Positions 44,519 to 52,436 of a DNA stretch of 64,000 nucleotides are shown piece by piece. The notes under the pieces were generated by a model. It saw nothing but the letters and a program-made list of their open reading frames with translations, did no database searches and was not told where the DNA came from. Location: the NCBI GenBank assembly GCA_004347695.1, contig SLTK01000003.1:1-64000 (forward strand). Reading direction: 5' to 3'. Position 1 is the stretch's first letter. Every line of letters starts with the position of its first letter. The translations under genes and the position numbers were made by a program. The stretch comes from Chloroflexota bacterium (GTDB lineage Bacteria; Chloroflexota; Anaerolineae; Anaerolineales; Anaerolineaceae).

Positions 44519-46714
44519 TTAAGGCTGGGGCGTTTCCTGGGCGGTCTCGTCAAATTCCGATGTCGGTGTGCGGGTAACATAGAAACTCGATTCCCACGGG
44601 TAAAGCCGCGAAGGCTTGCCAAAGAAGTAGGCTTCCACCACCCGGCGGAAGATGGGCGCAGCCACCTCCGACCCTTCGCCGGCGTTCTCGGCGATAACTG
44701 CGATGGCGATATCTGGCAGGTCTTCACGCCCGGCATCGGTGTAACCGGCAAACCAGGCGTGCGATGTGCCCGTCGAATTGGTGGCGGTGCCGGTCTTGCC
44801 GTAAATCGGCACCTGCAAGCCCGCCAGGGCAAAATGGGCGGTGCCACGGTTATCGGCCACCACGCTGCGCATGGCATCTTGAATGATCTGCAGGTTTTCA
44901 GCAGAAACCGGCAGCGTACCCTGCGGGTCTGCCTTAAAACTGATCAGCGGTTCACCGTCAGGTGTGGTGACCTTCTCGACAATCTGCGGGCGATACAAGG
45001 TGCCGCCGTTGCCTACCGCTGCAATAAAGCGCGCCACCTGAAGCGGAGTCGCCAGCATGGCGCCCTGACCGATGGCAAGCTGCACCGCGTCATTGTCATT
45101 GACCGGCATGGGCATATTGCCTGCCACCTCGTCCAACTGTTCGATGCCGGTAGGCGAACCCAGGCCAAAAGCGCGCGCCATCTTGGATAAGTCTTCGGTA
45201 TAGCCCAAAGTATAGAGTTCTAACCCGATATGATAGAACCACGGGTTGCAGGAGCGCATCAGACCTTCGGGCAGGGTTAATAGCCCGCTTGCCGGCTTTT
45301 CTTTTTCATAGGTCCAGTCGTACAGGGTTACGCCAGTGAGTTCAGTGAAGGTGTGGGTGCAATTGTATTCCGAAAATTCAGTGAAAACTCCGGTTTCCAG
45401 AGCGGTGGCCATCGTGATGATTTTGAACACGGAGCCAAGCGGGTAGGCGCTTTGGGTCGCGCGGTTGAGCAGCGGCACGGTCCCCTGATCGAAAACATCG
45501 CCCAGCATCCAGCCGCTGTTGAAGTTGTTCGGGTCGAACAGATTGGGGTCGAAGGTCGGGCCGGAAGCTATAGCTAAAATACGGCCAGTGTCGCGCTCAA
45601 GCACCACAATTGCGCCGCGAAAACCCTCGATGGCGCGCTGCGTCTGCTCCTGAAGTTCCTTGTCGAGCGTGCTGTAAACCTCATCGGCCGGTGCAGACTC
45701 GCGCTGCCCCAACCGGGTTATCACGCTGCCCTGCTGGTCAACGACGTACAACGAGGCGCCGCGCTGACCGGTCAGATATTCCTCGCCCCAGGATTCCAGG
45801 CCAGCCATGCCAACCCGCTCATCCACCCGGTAACCCCGCCGCCGGTATTCATCCATGGCTTCCGGCGAGATGGGTTGGACATAGCCAACCGCATGCGGAG
45901 CTGCCTGGTTGAAATAATAGCGCGTGTTATACGAATTCATCACCAACCCCTCCAGTGATGACAGCACATCGTAGCGGCGCTCCACCGCCTGGGCTGAGAC
46001 ATCAGCCACCGGGATGTACCAATCGGGTTGGGCAAATTCATACAGCGAGGCAATGTAGTCGGTGTTGAGGTTGGTCAGGTTGGAAAGTTCGACCAGCAGT
46101 GCGCTTTCGGTATCCGGGTTGATTTGCCCGGGGATGATTCCCAGGGCCACCGCATCCGACTGGGCAGCCAGGGCGCTGCCATTGGCATCGTAAATGTTGC
46201 CGCGCGCTGGCACAGAGATGTCCATGCTCAGGTGATTGCCGCCGCTCAGCTCGGGCAGGATCATGCCATCTTCCCACTGCACTTTCCAGTCGCCATCCTG
46301 CAGGCTCATATTCATCACGGTTTCACGCACAATATCGCCCACCAGCACAGTGTGATAAGTCATGCGGTAAGCCACCTGCGCCTCGCTCGGATTTTTAATC
46401 AGCGATTGCAGGATTTCAAAGTCCAGCGACTGGAGCGACATGGTGGCGCTGACATCCTTGAGATGGTTGGAGAAATCGCCTTCGATCAGCGCATCTTTTG
46501 AAAGCAAAGTCAGTTGCGCGTACATGGCGGCGTAGTTATCCACCTTCCAGGCTTCCAGGAAGGACCGGGCAGCCGGCTCGGGCTCCGGGACCGTGGTGGT
46601 GTTAACCATGGGATCGCGCAAGGTGGGGGTGGGCCCATTCGGGGAGTTTTTAGCCCCCGGAGTGCAAGCTGACAGCAGCACTATAAAAACCAGGATCGCG
46701 GATCGCAACTTCAT
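44519..46714 (-). CDS. Class B penicillin-binding protein with MecA-type N-terminal domain
   Basis: 731 residues. It begins with a lipoprotein-like signal (LLSACTPG, Cys16). Residues about 45-150 look like the NTF2-like MecA_N domain (FLEAWKVDNYAAMYAQLT), then the PBP dimer region (about 165-330, VPARGNIYDANGSALA), then a transpeptidase with SVFK (YPLGSVFKI), SCN (RSCNPWF) and KTGTA (YGKTGTA). It cross-links peptidoglycan. The MecA-type layout occurs in low-affinity PBPs of Gram-positives, but resistance cannot be read from sequence alone. Confidence 0.92.
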   Translation of the reverse strand: MKLRSAILVFIVLLSACTPGAKNSPNGPTPTLRDPMVNTTTVPEPEPAARSFLEAWKVDNYAAMYAQLTLLSKDALIEGDFSNHLKDVSATMSLQSLDFEILQSLIKNPSEAQVAYRMTYHTVLVGDIVRETVMNMSLQDGDWKVQWEDGMILPELSGGNHLSMDISVPARGNIYDANGSALAAQSDAVALGIIPGQINPDTESALLVELSNLTNLNTDYIASLYEFAQPDWYIPVADVSAQAVERRYDVLSSLEGLVMNSYNTRYYFNQAAPHAVGYVQPISPEAMDEYRRRGYRVDERVGMAGLESWGEEYLTGQRGASLYVVDQQGSVITRLGQRESAPADEVYSTLDKELQEQTQRAIEGFRGAIVVLERDTGRILAIASGPTFDPNLFDPNNFNSGWMLGDVFDQGTVPLLNRATQSAYPLGSVFKIITMATALETGVFTEFSEYNCTHTFTELTGVTLYDWTYEKEKPASGLLTLPEGLMRSCNPWFYHIGLELYTLGYTEDLSKMARAFGLGSPTGIEQLDEVAGNMPMPVNDNDAVQLAIGQGAMLATPLQVARFIAAVGNGGTLYRPQIVEKVTTPDGEPLISFKADPQGTLPVSAENLQIIQDAMRSVVADNRGTAHFALAGLQVPIYGKTGTATNSTGTSHAWFAGYTDAGREDLPDIAIAVIAENAGEGSEVAAPIFRRVVEAYFFGKPSRLYPWESSFYVTRTPTSEFDETAQETPQP

Positions 46715-46745
46715 TGTTTTATTTCTCCATTGTCCAGCCTTGCGG

Positions 46746-47414
46746 TTAGCCTACATCTTCGCCCCGCAACACCGCAGCAGAAATGGGGCAGTCATAGTTC
46801 AAATTCGTTTGGCATTCGGCCGGCACATCGCTCAGCGGCTCAACGCCAAAAAAACGCGCCGTCCGCATCAGGTGGCAAAGCGGCAGGCCCATCACGCTGG
46901 CATAGCAACCGGCAAACCCTTCCACCGGGCGAAACTCGGCGTGCTGAATGGCATAAGCGCCGGCTTTATCCAGCGGGTCGCCGGTCGCGACGTAAACCTC
47001 GATCTCTTCATCGGTATACGCGCGCATGGGCACCTGAGAGACACACAGGTCCGTTTCCAGCATCTGGGTAACAGAGTCATACAACGCCAGTGCTGTGTAA
47101 ACCTGATGGGTGCGCCCGCGCAGGCGGGTGAGCATTTGACGCGCCTCTTCAGGAGATGCGGGCTTACCCAATAAATCATCGCCATCCACGACGATGGTAT
47201 CCGCTGCCAGGATGACCTGGGTGCTTTCGGTTTGTTCAGCCACTGCGCGCGCCTTGGCAATCGCCAAACGCAGCACATAGTCCGCCGGAGGTTCACCCGG
47301 CAGCCGCGATTCATCCAGATCGGCAGGCTGGACGGCAAAAGGCCACCCAGTCCATGAAATCATTTGCTGACGGCGCGGAGAATTGGAGGCCAACAGGAAC
47401 ATCGGTTGTGCCAT
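46746..47414 (-). CDS. maf: Maf-family nucleotide pyrophosphatase
   Basis: 222 residues. LLASNSPRRQQMISWTGWPF is the Maf signature (usually LASxSPRR), followed by VILAADTIVVDGDDLLGKP, RGRTHQVYTALAL and AGAYAIQ. Maf proteins hydrolyse non-canonical or canonical nucleoside triphosphates to monophosphates. The extra C-terminal 30 residues (FFGVEPLSDVPAECQ ... in parts) contain two Cys. The start ATG 47414 is within CCATATGG (47411-47418), repeated at 47434-47441; TAGAAT between the two may be a -10. It heads the operon with the PBP 31 bases on. Confidence 0.88.
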   Translation of the reverse strand: MAQPMFLLASNSPRRQQMISWTGWPFAVQPADLDESRLPGEPPADYVLRLAIAKARAVAEQTESTQVILAADTIVVDGDDLLGKPASPEEARQMLTRLRGRTHQVYTALALYDSVTQMLETDLCVSQVPMRAYTDEEIEVYVATGDPLDKAGAYAIQHAEFRPVEGFAGCYASVMGLPLCHLMRTARFFGVEPLSDVPAECQTNLNYDCPISAAVLRGEDVG

Positions 47415-47870
47415 ATGGGTCTTATTCTAACGTCCATATGGAAAGCTGACAAGCGGAGGAGGAGCCGGGGGAAACTCACTACGGAAGCGCGGCGAAAAGT
47501 TCCGTAGGGGAGCGCAGTGCGCTCTCGCTTCTTGCCAGGCGCCATGAGTAGACCCTCCCCTGCAATTCACGGTTTTTGCGCCTGGTGAGTGAATTTTGGG
47601 GTAGTGCAGCATCCCAAGCATAGCGAGACCTGCGATCGCCCGCCGGGTGGTCTGTGACCGAGCCCTTGACTTTGAACTCGGAGCTTTGCAGCCGGGTATT
47701 ATCGATCAACCTTAAGTTCAGGTGCATCGCTCCGTGGCGTAGTGGTGATTGGCCAACCTGCCCATTCAGGAGCAACGCACCCGATGTTTTTGACCCATAT
47801 CGCAAATTGCATTCAGAATCTGTATAATGAATATGGATCGTCTCGGCATTCGGGACGAAAGGAGGCTGAC
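47415..47870. other. Intergenic region with REP-like hairpin and GGTGC-type repeat
   Basis: 47475-47507 contains CTACGGAA/TTCCGTAG. GTAG (47504-47507) is followed by the palindrome GAGCGCA-G-TGCGCTC (47510-47524), a GTAG-hairpin unit. 47720-47782 is a GGTGC-family copy: AGGTGCATCGCTCC facing GGAGCAACGCACC. TGTATAAT (47821-47828) may be the -10 of the following small gene. The remainder shows nothing recognisable. Confidence 0.65.
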
Positions 47871-48167
47871 ATGTATGTCTCCATTTTGACCGGGCGCGTT
47901 GCGAAAGAAAATTGGCTTCCGCTCGAGCGTTCCTTTGAGAGGGAAGTGACCAAACATCCGCCAGCAGGGTTAATGGATGCTTATCTGGTGCAAAGCGAGG
48001 ATGACCCAACCGCCTGGCAGGTAGTGTCCATCTGGGCGACAAAGATGGACTTCAAGAATTATAAAACAACCGAACAAACGGACGTATTTGTGGAGTTGCT
48101 GTGCGATGGCGGCACGGTACCCCACCGGCTCGGCTTTGTTGCTGTAGGCAGGTACGAACGCGTCTGA
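47871..48167 (+). CDS. Small ABM-like (dimeric alpha-beta barrel) protein
   Basis: 98 residues from ATG 47871, with AAAGGAGG upstream setting the start (the frame extends to 47742 through repeat DNA). The pattern YVSILTGRVAKENWLPLERSFE, then PPAGLMDAYLVQSEDDPTAWQVVSIWATKMDFKNY resembles antibiotic-biosynthesis-monooxygenase/EthD-like proteins of about 95 residues, which act as dimeric barrels on small organic molecules. It is alone, without related neighbours. Substrate unknown. Confidence 0.55.
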   Translation: MYVSILTGRVAKENWLPLERSFEREVTKHPPAGLMDAYLVQSEDDPTAWQVVSIWATKMDFKNYKTTEQTDVFVELLCDGGTVPHRLGFVAVGRYERV

Positions 48168-48519
48168 ACGTCCTTCCTGACCGTATGCATCCATTACTAG
48201 AGCGTTTGATGGCGCTCGAATCGGAGACAGGCTAGCAGACTGATCCCGCACCCGGCGAGGATGGTTTCCGTGTTGTCCCCGGTAACTTGCCGGTCTGGCT
48301 GTCGGCGCCGCGCGGAGCTACCTATTGGCGCCTGCGCGCTTTAAAGAGGAAGAAGAGTATACCACCGGCCGGTCATTCTCCGGACCCTGAACGAACATGG
48401 TATTCTGCCCACGATCGCTACGCTGACTGTCCTGGTCAAGGCATTGGCAATGGTATAAGCCCATTTGTGAGAACCCTCATGGTAGAATCATCTCCAATTC
48501 CCCTACCTGGATGGTTTTC
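48168..48519. other. Intergenic region before gatB
   Basis: A hairpin GAGCG/CGCTC lies near 48201-48218 (behind the ABM-like gene, possibly its 3' end). Otherwise no RNA gene or repeat is visible. TAGAAT at 48483-48488 is the best -10 candidate for gatB, about 32 bases before the ATG. Confidence 0.35.
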
Positions 48520-50001
48520 ATGAACTACGAAGCGGTGATCGGTCTGGAAGTCCACGCGGAGCTTGCAACCCGTTCAAAAATGTTCTGCGCTTGCCCGGTC
48601 CTCGATCTCACCCAGGCTGCACCCAACAGCGCCGTCTGCCCGGTGTGCGCCGGAATGCCGGGTACGCTGCCCGTGGTCAATCGTCAGGCCGTTGAACTGG
48701 GGCTGCGGGTGGCGCTGGCGTTGGAGTGCACCCCGGCCCATACCAGCCTGTTCGCGCGTAAAAATTATTTCTACCCGGATTTGCCTAAAGGTTATCAGAT
48801 CTCGCAGTACGAATATCCGCTGGCAGAAAACGGCCGTCTGGTAATCGAAACCAGCGCGGGGGAAAAAACAGTGCGCATCCGCCGTGTGCATCTGGAAGAG
48901 GATACCGGAAAACTAACCCATGTCCGGCCGGCGGACCGGGATGCATATTCCCTGGTCGATTTGAACCGGGCCGGCGTCCCGTTACTCGAAATCGTGTCGG
49001 AACCGGATATGCACACGCTGGAAGAAGTACGCGCCTATTCCATAGGCTTGCGCGCGGTCTTACGGGCGGTGGCAGCCAGCAGCGGCGACATGGAAAAAGG
49101 CGTCATGCGCTTCGAGGCCAATGTCTCCATCCGGCCGGCCGGTTCTACCGGGCTGGGTACGCGAGTGGAGATCAAAAACCTGAACAGTTTCCGCACGATG
49201 GAGCGCGCCGTCGCATACGAAATTGCCCGTCAATCTGAAGTTTTGGATCGCGGCGGCAGGGTTGACCAGGAAACGCTGGGGTGGAACGAGGCCGTGGCTG
49301 CGACGTATTCTCAACGCAGCAAGGAAGAAGCCCACGACTATCGCTACTTCCCCGAGCCGGACCTGCCGCCCCTGGTTGTCGAACCAGAGTGGGTGGAGCG
49401 GGTGCGGGCCGAGCTGCCAGAACTCCCACTGGCCCGAAAAATCCGTTTTGAGCGAGATTACAACCTGCCGGCCCCTGACGCCGACCTGCTTTCGGCGGAT
49501 GCTTTGCTGGCGGAGTACTTCGAAGATACTGTACGTGCGGCAGAGCCCGAAGGCGTGGCAGCCCGTATGGCAGCTAATTGGATCCTGGGCGAGTTGTTCA
49601 GTTGGATCAACCAGTCCGGCGAGGGGTTGGAAAACCTCAGGGTACGGCCGACCGCGTTAGCCTGGCTGCTGGGATTTGTGCAGCGCGGTGAAATCAATTT
49701 GCATACCGCCAAGGCGGTACTGGGTGAAATGCTGCGCACCGGCCAGAGCGCCGGCGAGATCATCACAGCGCAGGGGCTGCGCCAGGTTTCTGATGCTGTG
49801 GTCATTTCAGCGTTGGTGCGGCAGGCGCTGGAAGCGAACCCGGATGAATTGACAAATTACCTGAACGGCAAAGAGACGCTGGCAAACTGGTTTTTTGGTT
49901 CGGTAATGCGTTCTGCAGGAGGCAAGGCAAACCCGCAAGTGGTACGCGCCGAGCTGGAACGACAATTGGCTGAGCGAAAGAAAACGGCAGCGTTGTCATG
50001 A
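48520..50001 (+). CDS. gatB: Aspartyl/glutamyl-tRNA(Asn/Gln) amidotransferase subunit B
   Basis: 493 residues. The catalytic kinase/cradle domain has [21 protein letters not shown], the [13 protein letters not shown] zinc stretch, [19 protein letters not shown] and [11 protein letters not shown]; the C-terminal YqeY-like tail (about 330-493) binds tRNA. With GatA and GatC it amidates Glu-tRNA-Gln or Asp-tRNA-Asn. gatA and gatC are not adjacent. ATG 48520 fits known GatB starts ([12 protein letters not shown]) better than ATG 48511, although no clear Shine-Dalgarno is present. Confidence 0.95.
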   Translation: MNYEAVIGLEVHAELATRSKMFCACPVLDLTQAAPNSAVCPVCAGMPGTLPVVNRQAVELGLRVALALECTPAHTSLFARKNYFYPDLPKGYQISQYEYPLAENGRLVIETSAGEKTVRIRRVHLEEDTGKLTHVRPADRDAYSLVDLNRAGVPLLEIVSEPDMHTLEEVRAYSIGLRAVLRAVAASSGDMEKGVMRFEANVSIRPAGSTGLGTRVEIKNLNSFRTMERAVAYEIARQSEVLDRGGRVDQETLGWNEAVAATYSQRSKEEAHDYRYFPEPDLPPLVVEPEWVERVRAELPELPLARKIRFERDYNLPAPDADLLSADALLAEYFEDTVRAAEPEGVAARMAANWILGELFSWINQSGEGLENLRVRPTALAWLLGFVQRGEINLHTAKAVLGEMLRTGQSAGEIITAQGLRQVSDAVVISALVRQALEANPDELTNYLNGKETLANWFFGSVMRSAGGKANPQVVRAELERQLAERKKTAALS

Positions 50002-50092
50002 TAAGGAAAGATGACAACGGTCGGATATCCAGCAGGGCGCATTGCGGGTGGGGGTGTTTAGGATAGCGGTGGATTTTGCCGTTACGTGCGAT

Positions 50093-50148
50093 GTAGATTG
50101 CTTCAGACGCACCGGGTAGATCATCCGGTGCAATCCATCGTAATGACA
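50093..50148. repeat. Remnant of the GTCATTG-type repeat
   Basis: GTAGATTGCTTC (50095-50106) and TAATGACAA (50140-50148) match the 3' half of the unit at 23530-23649; between them GCACCGG/CCGGTGC (50109-50115 with 50125-50131) forms a hairpin. It lies between gatB and recO and could end gatB transcription. Confidence 0.5.
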
Positions 50149-50198
50149 AAATAATCTCCGTACCTCTGTGTGATCATTTTATTTTCCCCATCCCGGGC

Positions 50199-50204
50199 TA
50201 TAAT
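50199..50204 (+). promoter_or_regulatory. TATAAT box of recO (leaderless layout)
   Basis: A perfect TATAAT ends six bases before the recO ATG at 50211. No Shine-Dalgarno is present, which fits a leaderless mRNA. The -35 region is weak. Confidence 0.5.
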
Positions 50205-50210
50205 CAATTT

Positions 50211-50987
50211 ATGGCCAGGCAGGAACGCAACATCCGGGTGGAAGCAGTTGTCTTACGCCACAGCGATTGGGGCGAGGCAGACCGCTTATTAGGCCTGTAC
50301 ACCCGAGAGGAAGGTAAACTGCGCGCCATCGTCAAGGGCGCCCGCAAAATGCGCTCGCGCAAAGCCGGGCACCTGGAGCCGTTCACCCGCGTCCAATTGA
50401 TGCTGGCACGCGGCCGTGACCTGTGGATTGTCACCCAGGTTGAAACGGTGGACGCCTACCTGCCGTTGCGCGAGGATTTGCAGCGCATCGCTCAGGCAAG
50501 CTACGTCATCGAGCTTCTGGACCGCTTCACCTACGAGGAGGGTCAGAACCGGCTGGTTTATACCCTGCTGGTGGATACCCTGGCCCGGCTGGCAGAAGGG
50601 GATGACTTTTTCCTGGCAGTGCGCTATTACGAACTTCAACTGCTGGACCTGTTGGGTTTTCGGCCGGAACTGGTCAACTGCGTGAAGTGCGGTGAACTGA
50701 TCAAACCGCTGGATCAGTTCTATTCGGCGCTGCTGGGCGGCGCGTTGTGCCCGGCTTGCGGCCCGCGTGAAATCTCGGCCCGCCCCATTTCCATGCCAGC
50801 CCTTAAATATCTACGCCACTTTCAGCGTAGCACTTTCAAAGAGACCGCGCGCGCCCAGGTGCCCGCCGAAATCCGGCAGGAAGTGGAAGCGGTAATTCAA
50901 TATTTTCTGACTTACCACCTGGAGCGCGGATTGAACTCACCGGCGTTTATACGCGAGGTGCGCCGCGTGAGTGCCAAACAACCCTGA
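50211..50987 (+). CDS. recO: DNA repair protein RecO
   Basis: 258 residues, normal for RecO. The N-terminal OB fold is clear (VEAVVLRHSDWGEADRLLGLYTREEGKLRAIVKGARK). The C-terminal region has a zinc-binding CxxC pair (CVKCGELI and CPACGPREIS). RecO helps load RecA on SSB-coated DNA in the RecFOR pathway. It is a single gene here. The start ATG follows directly on a -10 box. Confidence 0.95.
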   Translation: MARQERNIRVEAVVLRHSDWGEADRLLGLYTREEGKLRAIVKGARKMRSRKAGHLEPFTRVQLMLARGRDLWIVTQVETVDAYLPLREDLQRIAQASYVIELLDRFTYEEGQNRLVYTLLVDTLARLAEGDDFFLAVRYYELQLLDLLGFRPELVNCVKCGELIKPLDQFYSALLGGALCPACGPREISARPISMPALKYLRHFQRSTFKETARAQVPAEIRQEVEAVIQYFLTYHLERGLNSPAFIREVRRVSAKQP

Positions 50988-51038
50988 TTTTCACTCGTAA
51001 AGCAACCGGGTTGTCAACGGGTTTGAAGGGGGAATACG

Positions 51039-51400
51039 ATGATTGTCAAAGTTGGCCCATTCAACCTCAACAACCTCTTTTCACGGTTTAATTTCAAAGG
51101 CCGCATCGATGCGGTCTTAGCGGACGACGCCACGGTCAACGTCACCTCTTCCTTCGACGATCCGTCTGAATACTCCATACGCACCTTCATGGAACGGCAG
51201 GTGGTCGAAAAAAAGCCGGCCCGGCCTGGACGCACCGCTTCAAAGAAGGCGGCCAGCCGGCGCGTTATGAGCTGTTCGATCAAATTTGGTTAAGCCCGTC
51301 TCTGGCGGCCCGGCAAACCGCTGCCTGGATCAACCGGCGCGCCAATTTGACCGGCGAGGTCAGCGATCACGACCCAGCCTGGGTGGAAGTGGACGTTTAG
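51039..51400 (+). pseudogene. Endonuclease/exonuclease/phosphatase family gene, internally deleted
   Basis: The first about 58 codons (VGPFNLNNLFSRFNFKGRID ... FMERQVVEKKP) look like the start of an endonuclease/exonuclease/phosphatase (EEP) protein. From 51224 a different frame (shifted by two) reads AWTHRFKEGGQPARYELFDQ and ends SDHDPAWVEVDV at 51400, the C-terminus of the same family with its SDH motif. The catalytic middle is missing. A run of seven A (51208-51214) lies at the junction. The in-frame ORF to 51293 is thus not a real product. It converges on the CYTH gene with a 4-base overlap. Confidence 0.8.
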
Positions 51401-52023
51401 CCGCGAGAACCTTTATCGGCGTAAACCGCGCCAAGGTCGTCCGGGCGAATTTTCAAGCTGGCAAAGGAAGCAAAATCCAGGTGCTCAGCGGTCAGGCCAA
51501 GGTTGGCCTTCAGTCGCCCGAACATTCCCAGGTAACTGTCGGTAATGCGTGCGCCCCAGTCCAGCCTGAGCAGGCCGGCAGTTGACCGGATGGATTCGGC
51601 ATCCGGGCCTTCGATTTCGCAAAAATCGCCGTAAGGTAATTCATCCAGCACAATTTCCAGGTTTTCGAGCTGATAGGTGGTGCGCCATTTCTCATACATC
51701 ACGGTCACCTGGTACCCCAGTGCTTCCAGAATCCGCCGGGTTGCAGCAAAATCACTGACGTCGGTTTCGATCTCCTGGCGCATGTTGACCACCTGACCGG
51801 CGGCAGATGGACCTTTGTAGGTCAGCACCGAACGTACATCCTGGCGCAGGCGCAGCACGCGGTGGTCGGCGGTCAGGCTGCCGTCCGGCAGGTCGAAGCG
51901 CAGGTTGACCTCGTGAACCCGGGTCTGGGCCAGGATGCCGCCGGCTGCCTGGATCCTCTTTTCTAAAGCTGCCAGGCGCAGCAAGTAAAACTTGACCTCA
52001 ATTTCCTGATCAGGCTGGTTCAT
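51397..52023 (-). CDS. CYTH domain protein (class IV adenylate cyclase/triphosphatase superfamily)
   Basis: 208 residues from ATG 52023. The N-terminal EIEVKF is the ExExK signature; basic and acidic strand residues follow (LRFDLPDG, RVLRLRQD, LTYKGP, RQEIETDV, IVLDELPYGDFCEIEG), the pattern of the CYTH triphosphate tunnel. Members hydrolyse triphosphates such as thiamine triphosphate or inorganic triphosphate, or make cAMP; the substrate cannot be told here. It overlaps the small membrane protein gene upstream by four bases. Confidence 0.88.
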   Translation of the reverse strand: MNQPDQEIEVKFYLLRLAALEKRIQAAGGILAQTRVHEVNLRFDLPDGSLTADHRVLRLRQDVRSVLTYKGPSAAGQVVNMRQEIETDVSDFAATRRILEALGYQVTVMYEKWRTTYQLENLEIVLDELPYGDFCEIEGPDAESIRSTAGLLRLDWGARITDSYLGMFGRLKANLGLTAEHLDFASFASLKIRPDDLGAVYADKGSRG

Positions 52024-52436
52024 CGAAAATGATTCCTTCCTCGGTGTAATGCATAAATGGAGCCGGTTAAAATGAGCGCACAGGCGCCCAATAAAAATGG
52101 CCAGTTGGTCAACGCCGCAGGCGACCGGGCGATCCACAGGCGGTCAACCCACAACCAGATGATCCATCCGACCACTACCGCGAGAGTCGGCCCGGGCGCC
52201 CAACGGGAGCGCCGCCAGAGGGCAATGCAAACGACCAGCCCAGCCAGACCGGCCAGCGCGCCGGTAATGGCCAGATACAACGGACCGGGCTGCAGCCCTG
52301 CCTGACTCAGGTCGTCCCAGCGGGTAAGCGATTGCTGCAACCGCAGCCAACCGGAAAGAGAGAGCATCAGCATCCCAAAAGCCAGCAGCTTAAGCCACCA
52401 TGGGCGGCGCGAAGCAATGCCTGTTTCAGAGTTCAA
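52020..52436 (-). CDS. Small four-span membrane protein
   Basis: 138 residues with four hydrophobic segments (about 15-33, 50-73, 82-97 and 111-129) separated by short charged loops (WRRSRWAPG). It overlaps the glycosyltransferase gene (52433-52436) and the CYTH gene (52020-52023), so all three are translated together. I do not recognise a family. A role linked to the glycosyltransferase is suggested only by position. Confidence 0.7.
   Translation of the reverse strand: MNSETGIASRRPWWLKLLAFGMLMLSLSGWLRLQQSLTRWDDLSQAGLQPGPLYLAITGALAGLAGLVVCIALWRRSRWAPGPTLAVVVGWIIWLWVDRLWIARSPAALTNWPFLLGACALILTGSIYALHRGRNHFR

Noticed and set aside
47742..47870. 43-codon extension of the ABM-like protein
   Set aside because: It lies in the GGTGC-type repeat; ATG 47871 has AAAGGAGG at good spacing.
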